From NCBI RefSeq assembly GCF_009764355.1, contig NZ_LNUA01000011.1, positions 62,001-126,000 of the forward strand: 64,000 nt of DNA. Reading direction: 5' to 3'. The notes below the pieces were generated by a model, which was given only the letters and a program-made list of their open reading frames with translations, did no database searches and was not told where the DNA came from. The DNA is from Companilactobacillus bobalius (GTDB taxonomy: Bacteria; Bacillota; Bacilli; Lactobacillales; Lactobacillaceae). This document shows positions 16,927 through 26,354 of the stretch, piece by piece. The translations under genes were made by a program, and so were the position numbers. How positions within the stretch are numbered: position 1 is the stretch's first letter; each line of letters begins with the position of its first letter.

Positions 16927-17919
16927 ATGAAAGAACTTGTAAAAAAGATTGTTCCCAACATCTGGGTAATTAAGTATAGAGAGTTTAGAGAACATGGTCG
17001 TGTAAAGAATGAATTTCGCGAAGATGCTGTTCAATATAATAATTCAACTAATTTCCATTTGGTAGGTAGTTCGGATAAGGGAGTTAAAGAATTATTGATT
17101 TTTCATACGCATGCTTTGGAGAAGGGACTTAGTCATCCGCATTTTAGACCTAATTTTGGAAAAAGAGCACTGTCTGGTTTGAAGGCAAATTTAGATGAAT
17201 TTGAACGTTTGAATCTTGATAAAAATGACTTTTCTTACCAAAATGCTATTTCCGTTTTAAAATTTTACAAAAACAAGCATAAAAATGCGGGTATTGATAC
17301 TCCTTTTTTTGATTCATTATTTAATCTTGATGAAATTTCATTTGGAAAGCAAATGGCTGGTGCAGAGAAACATGTTAATAAAGAAGCAAATGACATGAGC
17401 TTTGAAGAATTTGAATATTATCGAACAACGCAACGTGAATTTTCACATAAAGGCGTGGATAGTAGTGTATTTGATGAAGCAGTAAAGTTGGCTTTAAAAA
17501 CACCTTCCGTCTGTAATAGGCAACCTTGGAAAGTCTACACAACAAGTAATAAAAATAAAATAGCTGAATTGTTAAGGTTGCAAAAAGGATTCAATGGTTA
17601 TGAGTTACCTCCAACATTAAGTTTAGTTACTGTCGATAGAAGATCCTTTATAGGGAGTTATGAAAGAAATGAAGCATATATAGATGGTGGACTCTTTTTA
17701 ATGAATTTTGATTTTTCTTTAACATACTTTGACTTGGCATCATGCATTCTTAACTCGATGTTACCTAACGAAGAACAAAGGAAGGTAAAAAAAATATTAG
17801 GAATTTCACCTTCAGAGGTTTTAATAGCATTTGTTGCGGCAGGGTATCCTAAGGATGAAGTACTAGCAGCAAAATCAGCAAGAAAACCTACAAATGAAGT
17901 ACTAAAATTTGTTGATTAG
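16927..17919 (+). CDS. Nitroreductase-family protein of an EPS locus
   Basis: A 330-residue protein. The C-terminal half (from about residue 160) is a nitroreductase fold: REFSHKGVDSSVFDEAVKLA, TPSVCNRQPWKVY (FMN-binding region) and IDGGLFLMNFDFSLTYFDLASCILN. The N-terminal half, with HTHALEKGLSHPHFRPNFGK, is an extension also present in relatives from EPS clusters. FMN dependence is inferred from the family; the substrate is unknown. It sits between flippase and a glycosyltransferase gene, which suggests modification of a sugar or of the lipid-linked unit. Confidence 0.8.
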   Translation: MKELVKKIVPNIWVIKYREFREHGRVKNEFREDAVQYNNSTNFHLVGSSDKGVKELLIFHTHALEKGLSHPHFRPNFGKRALSGLKANLDEFERLNLDKNDFSYQNAISVLKFYKNKHKNAGIDTPFFDSLFNLDEISFGKQMAGAEKHVNKEANDMSFEEFEYYRTTQREFSHKGVDSSVFDEAVKLALKTPSVCNRQPWKVYTTSNKNKIAELLRLQKGFNGYELPPTLSLVTVDRRSFIGSYERNEAYIDGGLFLMNFDFSLTYFDLASCILNSMLPNEEQRKVKKILGISPSEVLIAFVAAGYPKDEVLAAKSARKPTNEVLKFVD

Positions 17920-17943
17920 TTTTATAGAAGGGGAAATGAATAT

Positions 17944-18708
17944 ATGATTCCGAAAGTTATTAATTACTGCTGGTTTGGACATGGAACAAAGCCAGATAAT
18001 TTTGAATCTATAATTTCATCTTGGAAAAAATATTGTCCAGATTACAAAATTGTAGAATGGAATGAGAAAAATTACGATATAAATTCCAATGAGTTTGTTC
18101 GATGTGCCTATTCGATGAACAAATTTGCCTTTGTATCGGATTATGCACGGTTAGATATTATTCATCAGAATGGTGGTATTTATGTTGATGTTGATGTTGA
18201 GTTCCTAAGGAATATAGATGAAATTGTCAATAATGGCTCCTTTTTTGCTACTGAGGAAATTGATCGGATTAATACAGGTTTAATTTTTGCTGCTGAAAAA
18301 GGGGATACTATTTTAGGTGAAATTTTGAATATATATTCTTCAATGGATAAGGATGCGGCTATAAATGCAATAAATTATAGTAGTACTGTTGAGATAGTGA
18401 CATCTTTCTTCAAAGATAGAGGATTTAAATTTAATGGGAAACGTCAGAATATTGATAATCATATAATTTATGAAACTTCTGTTTTTTGTCCTCAGCAGTA
18501 TGGAGAAATTAAGAATTCTAAAGATTTTGGTAATGCTTATACGACACATCATTTTAATAGTAGCTGGGTTTCAGAGAATAAATTCTCATTAGAGAAACAA
18601 TATAGGCATGCAAGGGTTTCTAGAAGAATAAAAAAATATTTAGGCGTTCATGTATATAATTTAATATTTAAGGTGTATTCACCACTATTTGGACGAGGAA
18701 AACAATAA
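17944..18708 (+). CDS. DXD-type glycosyltransferase, GT32-like (EPS operon 1)
   Basis: A 254-residue protein beginning IPKVINYCWFGHGTKPDNF, with YKIVEWNEKNYD, FVSDYARLDIIHQNGGIYVD and the metal-binding DVDVEFL. This is the pattern of capsular polysaccharide mannosyl/galactosyltransferases with the OCH1-like fold. The sugar transferred is unknown. Preceded by AAGGGGAAATG and followed 16 bases later by glf. Confidence 0.87.
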   Translation: MIPKVINYCWFGHGTKPDNFESIISSWKKYCPDYKIVEWNEKNYDINSNEFVRCAYSMNKFAFVSDYARLDIIHQNGGIYVDVDVEFLRNIDEIVNNGSFFATEEIDRINTGLIFAAEKGDTILGEILNIYSSMDKDAAINAINYSSTVEIVTSFFKDRGFKFNGKRQNIDNHIIYETSVFCPQQYGEIKNSKDFGNAYTTHHFNSSWVSENKFSLEKQYRHARVSRRIKKYLGVHVYNLIFKVYSPLFGRGKQ

Positions 18709-18723
18709 ATTAGGAGGATTTAT

Positions 18724-19839
18724 ATGAACTACTTAGTGGTTGGCTCAGGTTTATTTGGCTCGGTATTTGCCAACGAAGCGGCAAAAAGAGGAAATAATGT
18801 GACTGTTATTGAAAAGCGAGATCATGTTGGAGGTAATATCTATACTAAAGAAGTAGAGGGAATTCAAGTACATAAGTATGGTGCTCATATTTTTCATACT
18901 AAAATGAAGGATATATGGGATTATGTTAATCAATTTGCAGACTTTAATAATTATATAAATAGTCCAATTGCAAACTATAAAGGTGAGATTTATAACCTTC
19001 CATTTAATATGAATACATTCAACAAGCTATGGGGAGTAATAACACCTACTGAAGCCAAAAGAAAAATTGAAAGTCAAAAAGAAGCGCTTCATATTGAAGG
19101 AAATCCCAAAAATCTTGAGGAACAGGCACTATCTTTAATAGGGCCAGATGTGTATGAAAAACTGGTTAAAGGATATACAGAGAAACAGTGGGGGCAATCC
19201 GCAAAGGATTTACCAGCTTTTATTATCCGTAGATTACCTGTAAGATTTACATACGATAATAATTACTTCAATGATCCATATCAAGGAATTCCAATTGGCG
19301 GCTATACTCAAATTATTAATAAGCTACTAAGTAATGAGTTAATAGACGTTAAAATTAATACAGATTTTTTTGAAAATAAGAACAAATATTTGAAATCTGA
19401 TAATAAAATTATTTTTACCGGTATGATTGATCAATTCTTTGATTACAGATTAGGTGAATTAGAATATCGTAGTTTACGCTTTGATACAAAGGTTTTGAAT
19501 GAAGATAATTATCAAGGAAATGCAGTTGTAAATTATACTGATTCAGATACACCATTTACTAGAATCATCGAACATAAGCATTTTGAATTTGGTCAAGGGA
19601 ATAATGGAAAAACAGTTATTACCCATGAGTATCCTCAAGAATGGCATCGTGGGGATGATCCTTACTATCCAATCAATAATAAAAGAAATAAAGATTTATA
19701 TTCAAATTATGTTAAATTAGCAAGAAATGAATTTCCAAATGTTATATTTGGTGGTAGATTAGGACAGTACCGTTATTATAATATGGATCAAACTATTATG
19801 TCAGCAATGCAAATAGTAAAAAGAGAATTTGAAAATTAG
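18724..19839 (+). CDS. glf: UDP-galactopyranose mutase (EPS operon 1)
   Basis: A 371-residue flavoenzyme that converts UDP-galactopyranose to UDP-galactofuranose. The FAD-binding GSGLFGSVFANEAAKRG, IEKRDHVGGNIYT, HKYGAHIFHT, FNMNTFNKLWGV, GYTEKQWG, RRLPVRFTYDNNYF and GGRLGQYRYYNMDQ are all present. AGGAGG ribosome binding site. A close homologue lies in operon 2 at 31333, so both polymers probably contain galactofuranose. Confidence 0.96.
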   Translation: MNYLVVGSGLFGSVFANEAAKRGNNVTVIEKRDHVGGNIYTKEVEGIQVHKYGAHIFHTKMKDIWDYVNQFADFNNYINSPIANYKGEIYNLPFNMNTFNKLWGVITPTEAKRKIESQKEALHIEGNPKNLEEQALSLIGPDVYEKLVKGYTEKQWGQSAKDLPAFIIRRLPVRFTYDNNYFNDPYQGIPIGGYTQIINKLLSNELIDVKINTDFFENKNKYLKSDNKIIFTGMIDQFFDYRLGELEYRSLRFDTKVLNEDNYQGNAVVNYTDSDTPFTRIIEHKHFEFGQGNNGKTVITHEYPQEWHRGDDPYYPINNKRNKDLYSNYVKLARNEFPNVIFGGRLGQYRYYNMDQTIMSAMQIVKREFEN

Positions 19840-19962
19840 ATTACCATGTGAATATCTAGAAATTTTAATGAATCATTAGATAGTCTATCTGTAATAGCTC
19901 GGGTATTTATTGTATTAGTTTAATTAATTAGAACATGGATGATTTGGTTTTAGGGGGATAAG

Positions 19963-21072
19963 ATGCATAATAATAGAAAAAAGAAAAAACATACATTAAG
20001 AAATGTATTTTTATCATTCGTATTGTTACTTGTTTTGGGTGGAGCAGCATATGGAATGACGCGCTATCGAAGCGTAAAGAATTCAGTAAATAGTTCATTT
20101 AAACCATCAGGTGTGACTAAAGAACGTGATGTAAGTAATGCCTTAAAGAATAAGAAGCCAGTGTCTATTCTTTTAATGGGAACAGATACCGGTGCATTAG
20201 GTCGAGATTATAAGGGACGTACTGATAGTATGATGGTAATTACTTTAAATCCGAATAATAAGAAGACTACTGTAACAAGTATTCCTCGTGATACGGCTGT
20301 TAATATTCCAGGATATAAGTCAGTTTCTCCTGCTAAAATCAATGCTGCATATTCATACGGCCAAACTAAGACAGCTATTAAAACTGTTCAAAAACTTTTG
20401 AACATTCCGATTGATTTCTATGCACTTATCAATATGGGTGGTATGGAAAAAGTTATTGACCAGGCTGGCGGAGTTGATGTAACACCGTCCTTGAGTTTTA
20501 AATATGAAGGATCTTCATTTACAAAGAATGAAAAAACTCATATGAACGGGAAAAAGGCCTTGGCATACTCGCGTATGAGATATGACGATCCAAAAGGCGA
20601 CTACGGTCGTCAGACTCGTCAAAGGGAAGTTCTTACTGCCTTAGTACATAAGAGTAGTTCAGTATCTACGTTATTAAATCAAAGCTTTATTAACTCATTG
20701 TCTGATCAAACGCAAACTGATTTAACGTTCGATGAATTAACTACAATTGCTAAGGATTATAATTCGGTTAGAAAACATACCTCAGAAACACATTTGCAGG
20801 GTAGTAGCGATGAAGTTGCTAAACAAAGTATGGAAGTTATGAAAAAATCTGAATTACAACGCGTAACAAACTTTATTCGTGAGAATTTGGATTTGCCTCA
20901 CGCTAAGACTGGTAATATTGAGTTTAAACCGTCAACACAGAGTACTAATACCAATAAATCAGTTCAAGATATTAATAATATTGGTTCACAGCGTTCAAAT
21001 ACTACAAATGATTCTACTGCAAAAAGTAAGGGAACTACTAGCAACTCAGGGTATTCAAATACAGGGTATTAG
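19963..21072 (+). CDS. LytR-CpsA-Psr (LCP) family ligase 1
   Basis: A 369-residue protein with a basic N-terminus and one membrane helix (about residues 12-30), then the extracellular LCP domain. Conserved active-site segments are intact: LLMGTDTGALGRDYKGRTDSMM, TSIPRDT, AKINAAYSYG, GGVDV and YSRMRYDDPKGDYGRQTRQR. LCP enzymes attach lipid-linked glycopolymers to peptidoglycan. The last 60 residues are Ser/Thr/Asn-rich. A 120-bp AT-rich gap with no clear hairpin terminator separates it from glf. A GGGGG ribosome binding site precedes the ATG. Confidence 0.92.
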   Translation: MHNNRKKKKHTLRNVFLSFVLLLVLGGAAYGMTRYRSVKNSVNSSFKPSGVTKERDVSNALKNKKPVSILLMGTDTGALGRDYKGRTDSMMVITLNPNNKKTTVTSIPRDTAVNIPGYKSVSPAKINAAYSYGQTKTAIKTVQKLLNIPIDFYALINMGGMEKVIDQAGGVDVTPSLSFKYEGSSFTKNEKTHMNGKKALAYSRMRYDDPKGDYGRQTRQREVLTALVHKSSSVSTLLNQSFINSLSDQTQTDLTFDELTTIAKDYNSVRKHTSETHLQGSSDEVAKQSMEVMKKSELQRVTNFIRENLDLPHAKTGNIEFKPSTQSTNTNKSVQDINNIGSQRSNTTNDSTAKSKGTTSNSGYSNTGY

Positions 21073-21100
21073 AATTTTTGAAAACTATATATTTACATAT

Positions 21101-21142
21101 GGGAAATCATGATTCTTAAGAATAGTGATTTCTCATTTTTTT
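21101..21142 (+). terminator. Terminator after LCP gene 1
   Basis: GAAATCA and TGATTTC form the stem, with TCATTTTTTT after it. It separates the LCP gene from the broken acyltransferase. Confidence 0.75.
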
Positions 21143-21187
21143 GTCAAAAAAGAAGTTTTAAAATGACTTTTGAGGGGCGATAATTTA

Positions 21188-22180
21188 ATGAAAAGAATTA
21201 GATGGATTGATTTTGGTAAAGGATTTACCATATTCTTTGTATTGACTGCACATTGTATAGATGAACTTTATGGAACAAATATTTTTCCAAAATATGATGT
21301 GTTTTCTAAATTGATGTTGGCAATAATATATACATTTATAATGCCATGCTTTTTTGCACTGTCAGGTTTTTTATATAAGTCACCTAAATCGAATAAAGGA
21401 TATCTGTATTCAATTAGAAAAAAATTTGTAAATTTTTCGATACCGTATATCGTATTTTCAATTTTATATGTATCTTTACAGCATTTGACGAAAGTTAATA
21501 GATTGAATCCATGGGGAAGTCTGATATTTATATATAAACAGCCAATAAGTTACCTTTGGTTTTTATATGTATTATTTTTAATATTTGTTTTTATAGGTTT
21601 GATGGATATAATAAAGGTTCCTTTTAACATTCAGTTAGTTTTAAGCATAATTTTGTTTATTGTAGTACAACTGATAAATCCAGTTTACTTTATATATGCG
21701 ACATTTTCATGGTTACCATGTTTTTATATGGGAATTCTAATTAAGAGGAATATGAATATTCTGAATAATTATATGGTATTTGTAATTTCTTTAATAATTA
21801 CGATTTTTGGTTTAGCAATAAGAATATATTTAGGCGGTTCATGGTTTAGAAACAATGATATGCTAATGAATACTGCAATTTTCAAAGTTGGAAGTATATT
21901 CCTGATGTTCTTTTTCTTCTACCATGTTCAAAATAATAAGTTTTTTGAATATTTTGAGAAGTATGGAAATTATTCAATAGTTATTTATCTGGTACATTTA
22001 CCTTTGACGTCCTTTTTTTAAATTTTATTGATTAAAATTGGAATTCCAAATTATTTTATCTTTTTGATTTTATCAATAATTTTATCATGGTTCGCTTCAT
22101 TATTTATTTGTTATCTTTCAAGGAAGGTAAACATAATAAATTTCTTTTTCCATCCTAATAAATATTTAAAAATAAAATAA
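21188..22180 (+). pseudogene. Membrane acyltransferase (acyltransferase 3 family) with an in-frame stop
   Basis: The start MKRIRWIDFGKGFTIFFVLTAHCID and PCFFALSGFLYKSPKSN are those of family-3 acyltransferases, which O-acetylate or O-acylate polysaccharides. Translation stops at TAA 22019-22021 after 277 residues, but the same frame continues for 52 more codons to TAA 22178-22180 and matches the C-terminus of the intact paralogue at 34935 (SFF-stop-ILLIKIGIPNYF against TLLKVLLFKIVLSNYF). A single A-to-T change of an AAA codon explains it. The last two membrane helices are lost unless the stop is read through. Confidence 0.85.
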
Positions 22181-22265
22181 TTACCAACTAATGTACCTTA
22201 ATGGGTATGAAGCTTTTTTAAATCACCTGTCAATCTTCTAAAGAATATGATTATAAAAGAATCTT

Positions 22266-22922
22266 ATGAAAAAACATCTCATAGCATTAATTTATATTGG
22301 AATTGTAATAATAATGATTATTACAATTTGGATTTTATCGAAAAAAGAAAAGAAGGTATCAAAAACTATTACAACAATGATTTTAGCCACTGTACCAATG
22401 TTACTTAATATAGTGACAGAGTGGAAAGTTGAAAATGATAAGGTACATACTGAAAAGTTAGAGAACAATATAACGCGTCAATCAATTGAAATAACTACAA
22501 ATAATAGTATAAATACGACTGACGAATTGAGACGTGATTTTGGTCCTTTTGCAGCGGGGAATAGTTCAGATATTGATTCTTTAAGAGAAAGAGTAAAAGT
22601 TAGTATCGAAAATATAGAATTTGATTTACATTCTCTAGAGGGATATAGAAAAAATAGTAGAATTGCGGCTGAACTTTATGGGAGTCTTTCTACTATACGT
22701 GAGTCATTGAAAGAGGATACTGTTAAAATTGATAGTAAAAATTATGCTGATTCCTCATACTATAAGAACATTTTTGCAAAATATAATTATTGGTATACAA
22801 TGTTTCAGGATTTCAAAAATAATAATTATAAAAAAGTTAAAATAGAATCAGATGTGCTGTATGGTGAGTACAATAGGTATAAATTACATGGAACTAGTAT
22901 AAATATGTATGTTGAAAAATGA
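22266..22922 (+). CDS. Unknown small membrane protein
   Basis: A 218-residue protein not recognised. Two N-terminal membrane helices (LIALIYIGIVIIMIITIWIL and about residues 38-54, MILATVPMLLNIVTEW) are followed by a soluble, mostly helical domain of about 160 residues rich in Asn, Lys and Glu. The ribosome binding site is weak. It is very AT-rich. Its 3' end overlaps the convergent GT14 gene by 39 bp. It lies between the two EPS operons. Confidence 0.55.
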   Translation: MKKHLIALIYIGIVIIMIITIWILSKKEKKVSKTITTMILATVPMLLNIVTEWKVENDKVHTEKLENNITRQSIEITTNNSINTTDELRRDFGPFAAGNSSDIDSLRERVKVSIENIEFDLHSLEGYRKNSRIAAELYGSLSTIRESLKEDTVKIDSKNYADSSYYKNIFAKYNYWYTMFQDFKNNNYKKVKIESDVLYGEYNRYKLHGTSINMYVEK

Positions 22923-23834
22923 GGTTTTAGTTTGCAATATCGTTTCCAAATTAAATTTCCGAGAAAACAAATGTCCCAAATCCCGACCATATTCCACCTT
23001 ATCCCAATCATCACTAGACCAAGTATAGGGAGAGCCATCCCACCAATTGATATACCGCAGATTACCCTGCAACTCATCAGGTCGATCATGCACAGGCTGA
23101 GGGTGGTAAACAGTATCCTTAAATTTCTCATTGTTCAACAAAACAGTAGGAACAAACAATTCATCACAAAGAAAAGCATGTCGGAAAGTCCAATAAATAA
23201 AGTCCTTCCGGCTGACTAAATATCTAACAGCCGCATCATTTAAACTAACCCAATTAGAGGCATATTTAATAGGTGGCAAACTAGCTTTTCTACGTTTGGT
23301 AACGCCAGTAATCTTTTGAATTTCAAAGTTGATTCTTTCCAAGATACGAAAGAACTTCTTAGCATACTTATTCAAACTAGATCTACCATAAAATCGAATA
23401 AAATAGTGTTCATACAAAACCCGTTCAGGTATCTTAACTTTTTGATAGATCTCCTGACAGGGAATGGTCAGAAAAATCATATCGGAATGTTGGTCAAAGA
23501 GGTTATGAATATAATTCTGATTGCGTAGCGGCAAATCTTGGCCGGAGATTAGATGGTAATAACCATACTTATCATGTTCACTGGCGATTTCAAACAATTC
23601 CATTTCGGCTGCAATTTGGGAGTAAGTACCCCAAGTGATTTTTATATCATGCAATATTAATAACGTCGTTTTCTCAACACAAGTGTGTAACTTCTGCTTG
23701 TCTTGTTGAGTTAGCGACGTTTTTTTGTCGATTAAAAGATAAATATCATTTCTTGAGTCATCCAATAGCGTTAATAGGAATCCTAGTTGTTCAAATTTAT
23801 TATCCGCAATAATCAAATATGCATGTTTAGTCAT
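22884..23834 (-). CDS. Core-2/I-branching-type glycosyltransferase (GT14)
   Basis: A 316-residue protein with the GT14 pattern: HAYLIIADNKFEQLGFLLTL at the start, WGTYSQIAAEMELFEIA, YYHLISGQDLPLRNQ, SNWVSLNDAAVRYLV and CDELFVPTVLLN. Relatives in lactobacilli transfer hexoses or N-acetylglucosamine onto EPS or teichoic-acid-type polymers. The ATG at 23834 has TTGGAG well spaced upstream. It is the only minus-strand gene of the EPS region and overlaps the 3' end of the unknown membrane protein. Confidence 0.88.
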   Translation of the reverse strand: MTKHAYLIIADNKFEQLGFLLTLLDDSRNDIYLLIDKKTSLTQQDKQKLHTCVEKTTLLILHDIKITWGTYSQIAAEMELFEIASEHDKYGYYHLISGQDLPLRNQNYIHNLFDQHSDMIFLTIPCQEIYQKVKIPERVLYEHYFIRFYGRSSLNKYAKKFFRILERINFEIQKITGVTKRRKASLPPIKYASNWVSLNDAAVRYLVSRKDFIYWTFRHAFLCDELFVPTVLLNNEKFKDTVYHPQPVHDRPDELQGNLRYINWWDGSPYTWSSDDWDKVEYGRDLGHLFSRKFNLETILQTKTSFFNIHIYTSSM

Positions 23835-23929
23835 GATTGGCATCTCCAAGGCATAACTTTTTGATAGATATTAGCACATTAATTTTTAGAATTAAAAAAT
23901 AATCATATAAAAGTAGGTGTTTCATACAT

Positions 23930-24075
23930 TAAGTCTAATCGAGGGCTTAATGATGAATGTTTATGGAAAATGATAGTACTATGACAATCAGAAACCTTAT
24001 GAGGGACTGGTTTCATGAAAGCTATGAGTGGCTTTTGTGCAATTAGTGTTTCGTGAGGTTTTTTGCATACCCTAA
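23930..24075 (+). promoter_or_regulatory. Leader of EPS operon 2 with nested hairpins
   Basis: The 265-bp gap before the operon contains CATTAAG/CTTAATG, GAAACC/GGTTTC and AAAGC/GGCTTTT inverted repeats in a row, the last followed by a short T stretch. This could be an attenuator ahead of the TTG start at 24100. No clear protein-binding site is recognised. Confidence 0.35.
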
Positions 24076-24099
24076 ATTCTATTCATTAGGAGGAGCAAA

Positions 24100-24876
24100 T
24101 TGGAAAATCAACAAAAAATCAGTGTGTTGCGGATTTGGGAGATAATTCGAAAACACATTCGTATGATTATCGGTACCGCATTCTTTGTAATCATTATCTC
24201 CATTTTTGTAACTTTCTTCGTTATGACGCCTAAGTACAGTGCCACAACTGAGATTTTGGTCAACCGTAAAGCTTCTTCTGATGCGGAAGCTAGTCAGTTT
24301 CAACAAGCTCAAGCTGATGTGCAATTGATCAGTACTTATAAAGATATCATTACCAGTCCCACAGTTTTAAACGAGGTTAATCAACGAGTTCATGATTATC
24401 CCGGTTATCAAGGTGCCGGTAATTTATCCAAATCTTTATCGATTAGTAATGCACAGAACTCGCAGGTGTTCTCTTTAACAGCTAAATCGACGGATGCGGG
24501 AACTGCGGCCGCTATTGCTAATGAGACCGCCAGTGTCTTTAAGAAACGTGTTGGTAAGTTGATGAGTGTCGACAATGTTTCGGTTGTTTCTAAAGCTACA
24601 GTTGATCCGACACCAACAAGTCCTAAGAAAATTTTAAACGTCTTGATTGGAATTGTTTTAGGTATCATCTTCGGTATCGCGTTTGCCTGTTTGAAAGAGT
24701 TAAGCAATAGTGCTGTCACTACTGAAACTGAGTTAAGTGATGAATTAGGTTTGACCAGCTTGGGAATTGTCGATGAGATTGACCAAAAAGTAATTGAACA
24801 GACAGATACTAAGAAGTCAGTTGTAGACGAACCAACTTTAAATACTGTCGATGAAAGAAATTACAGGAGGGTTTAA
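24100..24876 (+). CDS. EPS chain-length determinant / tyrosine-kinase modulator (EPS operon 2)
   Basis: A 258-residue paralogue of the product at 7125, with the same length and layout: N-terminal helix (IGTAFFVIIISIFVTFFVM), PKYSATTEILVNRKAS, the shared LSISNAQNSQVFSLTAKSTD block and a second helix (VLIGIVLGIIFGIAFACL). TTG start with AGGAGGAG. First gene of operon 2, directly followed by the kinase gene. Its codons are less AT-rich than those of operon 1. Confidence 0.9.
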   Translation: MENQQKISVLRIWEIIRKHIRMIIGTAFFVIIISIFVTFFVMTPKYSATTEILVNRKASSDAEASQFQQAQADVQLISTYKDIITSPTVLNEVNQRVHDYPGYQGAGNLSKSLSISNAQNSQVFSLTAKSTDAGTAAAIANETASVFKKRVGKLMSVDNVSVVSKATVDPTPTSPKKILNVLIGIVLGIIFGIAFACLKELSNSAVTTETELSDELGLTSLGIVDEIDQKVIEQTDTKKSVVDEPTLNTVDERNYRRV

Positions 24877-24881
24877 ACCAA

Positions 24882-25622
24882 ATGTTAAATTTCAAAAATA
24901 AGCATAAAAAATTAGATAATTACAGTTTGCATCATGGTGTTGGTCTGGTTGCTTCGGATGATCCTAACGGTATCATTTCGGAACAATTTAAAACGATTCG
25001 GACTAACATTCAGTTTTCATCGGTTGATAAGCCCTTGAAATCAATTCTATTTACTTCGTCAGAACCTTCTGAAGGTAAGTCTACTGTCAGCAGCAACATT
25101 GCCGTGACTTGGGCGCAACAGAATGAAAAAGTTCTATTGATTGATGCCGATCTACGTCGACCTACGGTTCATCAAACCTTTAATGTTGATAACAAAAAAG
25201 GTTTATCCAATTATCTATTGGGCAACGCAACTTTTGAAGAGATTATACAACCAACTGATTTTCACAACTTGTACGTCATTACGAGTGGTCCAATTCCACC
25301 TAATCCTTCAGAGTTGCTTGGTAGTAATAAAATTAAACAATTATTTACCAGACTATCAGAAAGTTTTGGACTATTAATTTTAGATGCACCGCCAATCAAT
25401 ACAGTAACGGATGCTCAGGTTCTGGCCAATTTAGTTGATGGTGTGATTTTAGTTGTTCCACAAGGAATTGCTAATAAGGCTGCTGTTGCTCATGCTAAAC
25501 AAGCTTTGTTGATGGTTCACGCACACATCTTAGGGGCAGTAATGAATCGAGTCATTCGTGACCAACATTATGGTTATTACGGGAGTTATTACGGTTTAGA
25601 GAAATATCAGAGAAAGAGTTAA
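24882..25622 (+). CDS. EPS tyrosine autokinase, CpsD/CapB type (EPS operon 2)
   Basis: A 246-residue BY-kinase with Walker A (SSEPSEGKSTVSSN), Walker A' (VLLIDADLRRP) and LLILDAPP. The tyrosine tail is shorter than in the operon 1 kinase (YGYYGSYYGLEKY). Unlike operon 1, no PHP phosphatase follows. Confidence 0.92.
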   Translation: MLNFKNKHKKLDNYSLHHGVGLVASDDPNGIISEQFKTIRTNIQFSSVDKPLKSILFTSSEPSEGKSTVSSNIAVTWAQQNEKVLLIDADLRRPTVHQTFNVDNKKGLSNYLLGNATFEEIIQPTDFHNLYVITSGPIPPNPSELLGSNKIKQLFTRLSESFGLLILDAPPINTVTDAQVLANLVDGVILVVPQGIANKAAVAHAKQALLMVHAHILGAVMNRVIRDQHYGYYGSYYGLEKYQRKS

Positions 25623-25650
25623 TGAAGTATATCCGAGGAGAGAATTTAAA

Positions 25651-25707
25651 TTGACTGGAAAGCCTAATGGCTTTTGGGGCAGGATAAATGATCGAATCGA
25701 AACATGA
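25651..25707 (+). other. 18-codon micro-frame before the priming transferase
   Basis: A TTG with a strong GAGGAG 10 bases upstream reads MTGKPNGFWGRINDRIET and stops inside the next gene. It contains an AAAGCC/GGCTTT hairpin. It may couple translation from the kinase to the priming transferase, or be what remains of a deleted phosphatase gene. Confidence 0.35.
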
Positions 25708-26353
25708 GAAGTATAAGAAGTTACATTTTGACATTGAAACAGCTTGGTATCTGTTTATCAAGCGACTATTCGACATTCTTGTTTCAGCGTTGGCATTAAT
25801 CTGTTTGTGTCCAATATATCTGGTCATTGCCTTAGTAGATCACTTGAGTAAGTTTAATCGCGGACCAGTGTTATACGGGCAAGTACGAATGGGGCTCCAT
25901 GGACAAAAATTTAAAATGTATAAGTTTCGTTCTATGGTCGTTAACGCAGACGAAGAACTGCACGCTGATAAGAAACTGTACGCAGAATACGTTAAAAATA
26001 ATTTTAAACTGCCACCAGATGAAGATCCACGTATTACCAAGCTAGGGAGATTCTTGAGAAGATCTTCAATTGATGAGATACCGCAGTTTATCAATATTTT
26101 TAAGGGTGATATGAGCTTGGTAGGGCCAAGACCAGTAGTCGAGGATGAACTGAAGGAATATGACCGTAAGAAATTATTATCAGTTAAACCTGGCGCCATG
26201 GGGCTTTGGCAAGCGTCAGGTCGCAGTAAAGTTGGCTATCCCAGACGAGCTGAAATTGAGATGCATTACATTGATGAAGCTTGTTTAACAGTCGATTTGA
26301 AAATTATCTTAGCTAACTTTGTCGATATTTTTAAGGAAAACGGGGCTTATTGA
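25688..26353 (+). CDS. EPS priming sugar-phosphate transferase (EPS operon 2)
   Basis: A 221-residue short-form sugar transferase: membrane segment LFDILVSALALICLCPIYLV, then KMYKFRSMVVNADEE, IDEIPQFINIFKGDMSLVGPRP and GLWQASGRS. Same step as the enzyme at 9481, but with a different charged loop (NNFKLPPDEDPRITK), as seen in another subgroup, so it may load a different first sugar. Starts inside the micro-frame at 25651. Confidence 0.9.
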   Translation: MIESKHEKYKKLHFDIETAWYLFIKRLFDILVSALALICLCPIYLVIALVDHLSKFNRGPVLYGQVRMGLHGQKFKMYKFRSMVVNADEELHADKKLYAEYVKNNFKLPPDEDPRITKLGRFLRRSSIDEIPQFINIFKGDMSLVGPRPVVEDELKEYDRKKLLSVKPGAMGLWQASGRSKVGYPRRAEIEMHYIDEACLTVDLKIILANFVDIFKENGAY

Positions 26354-26354
26354 T

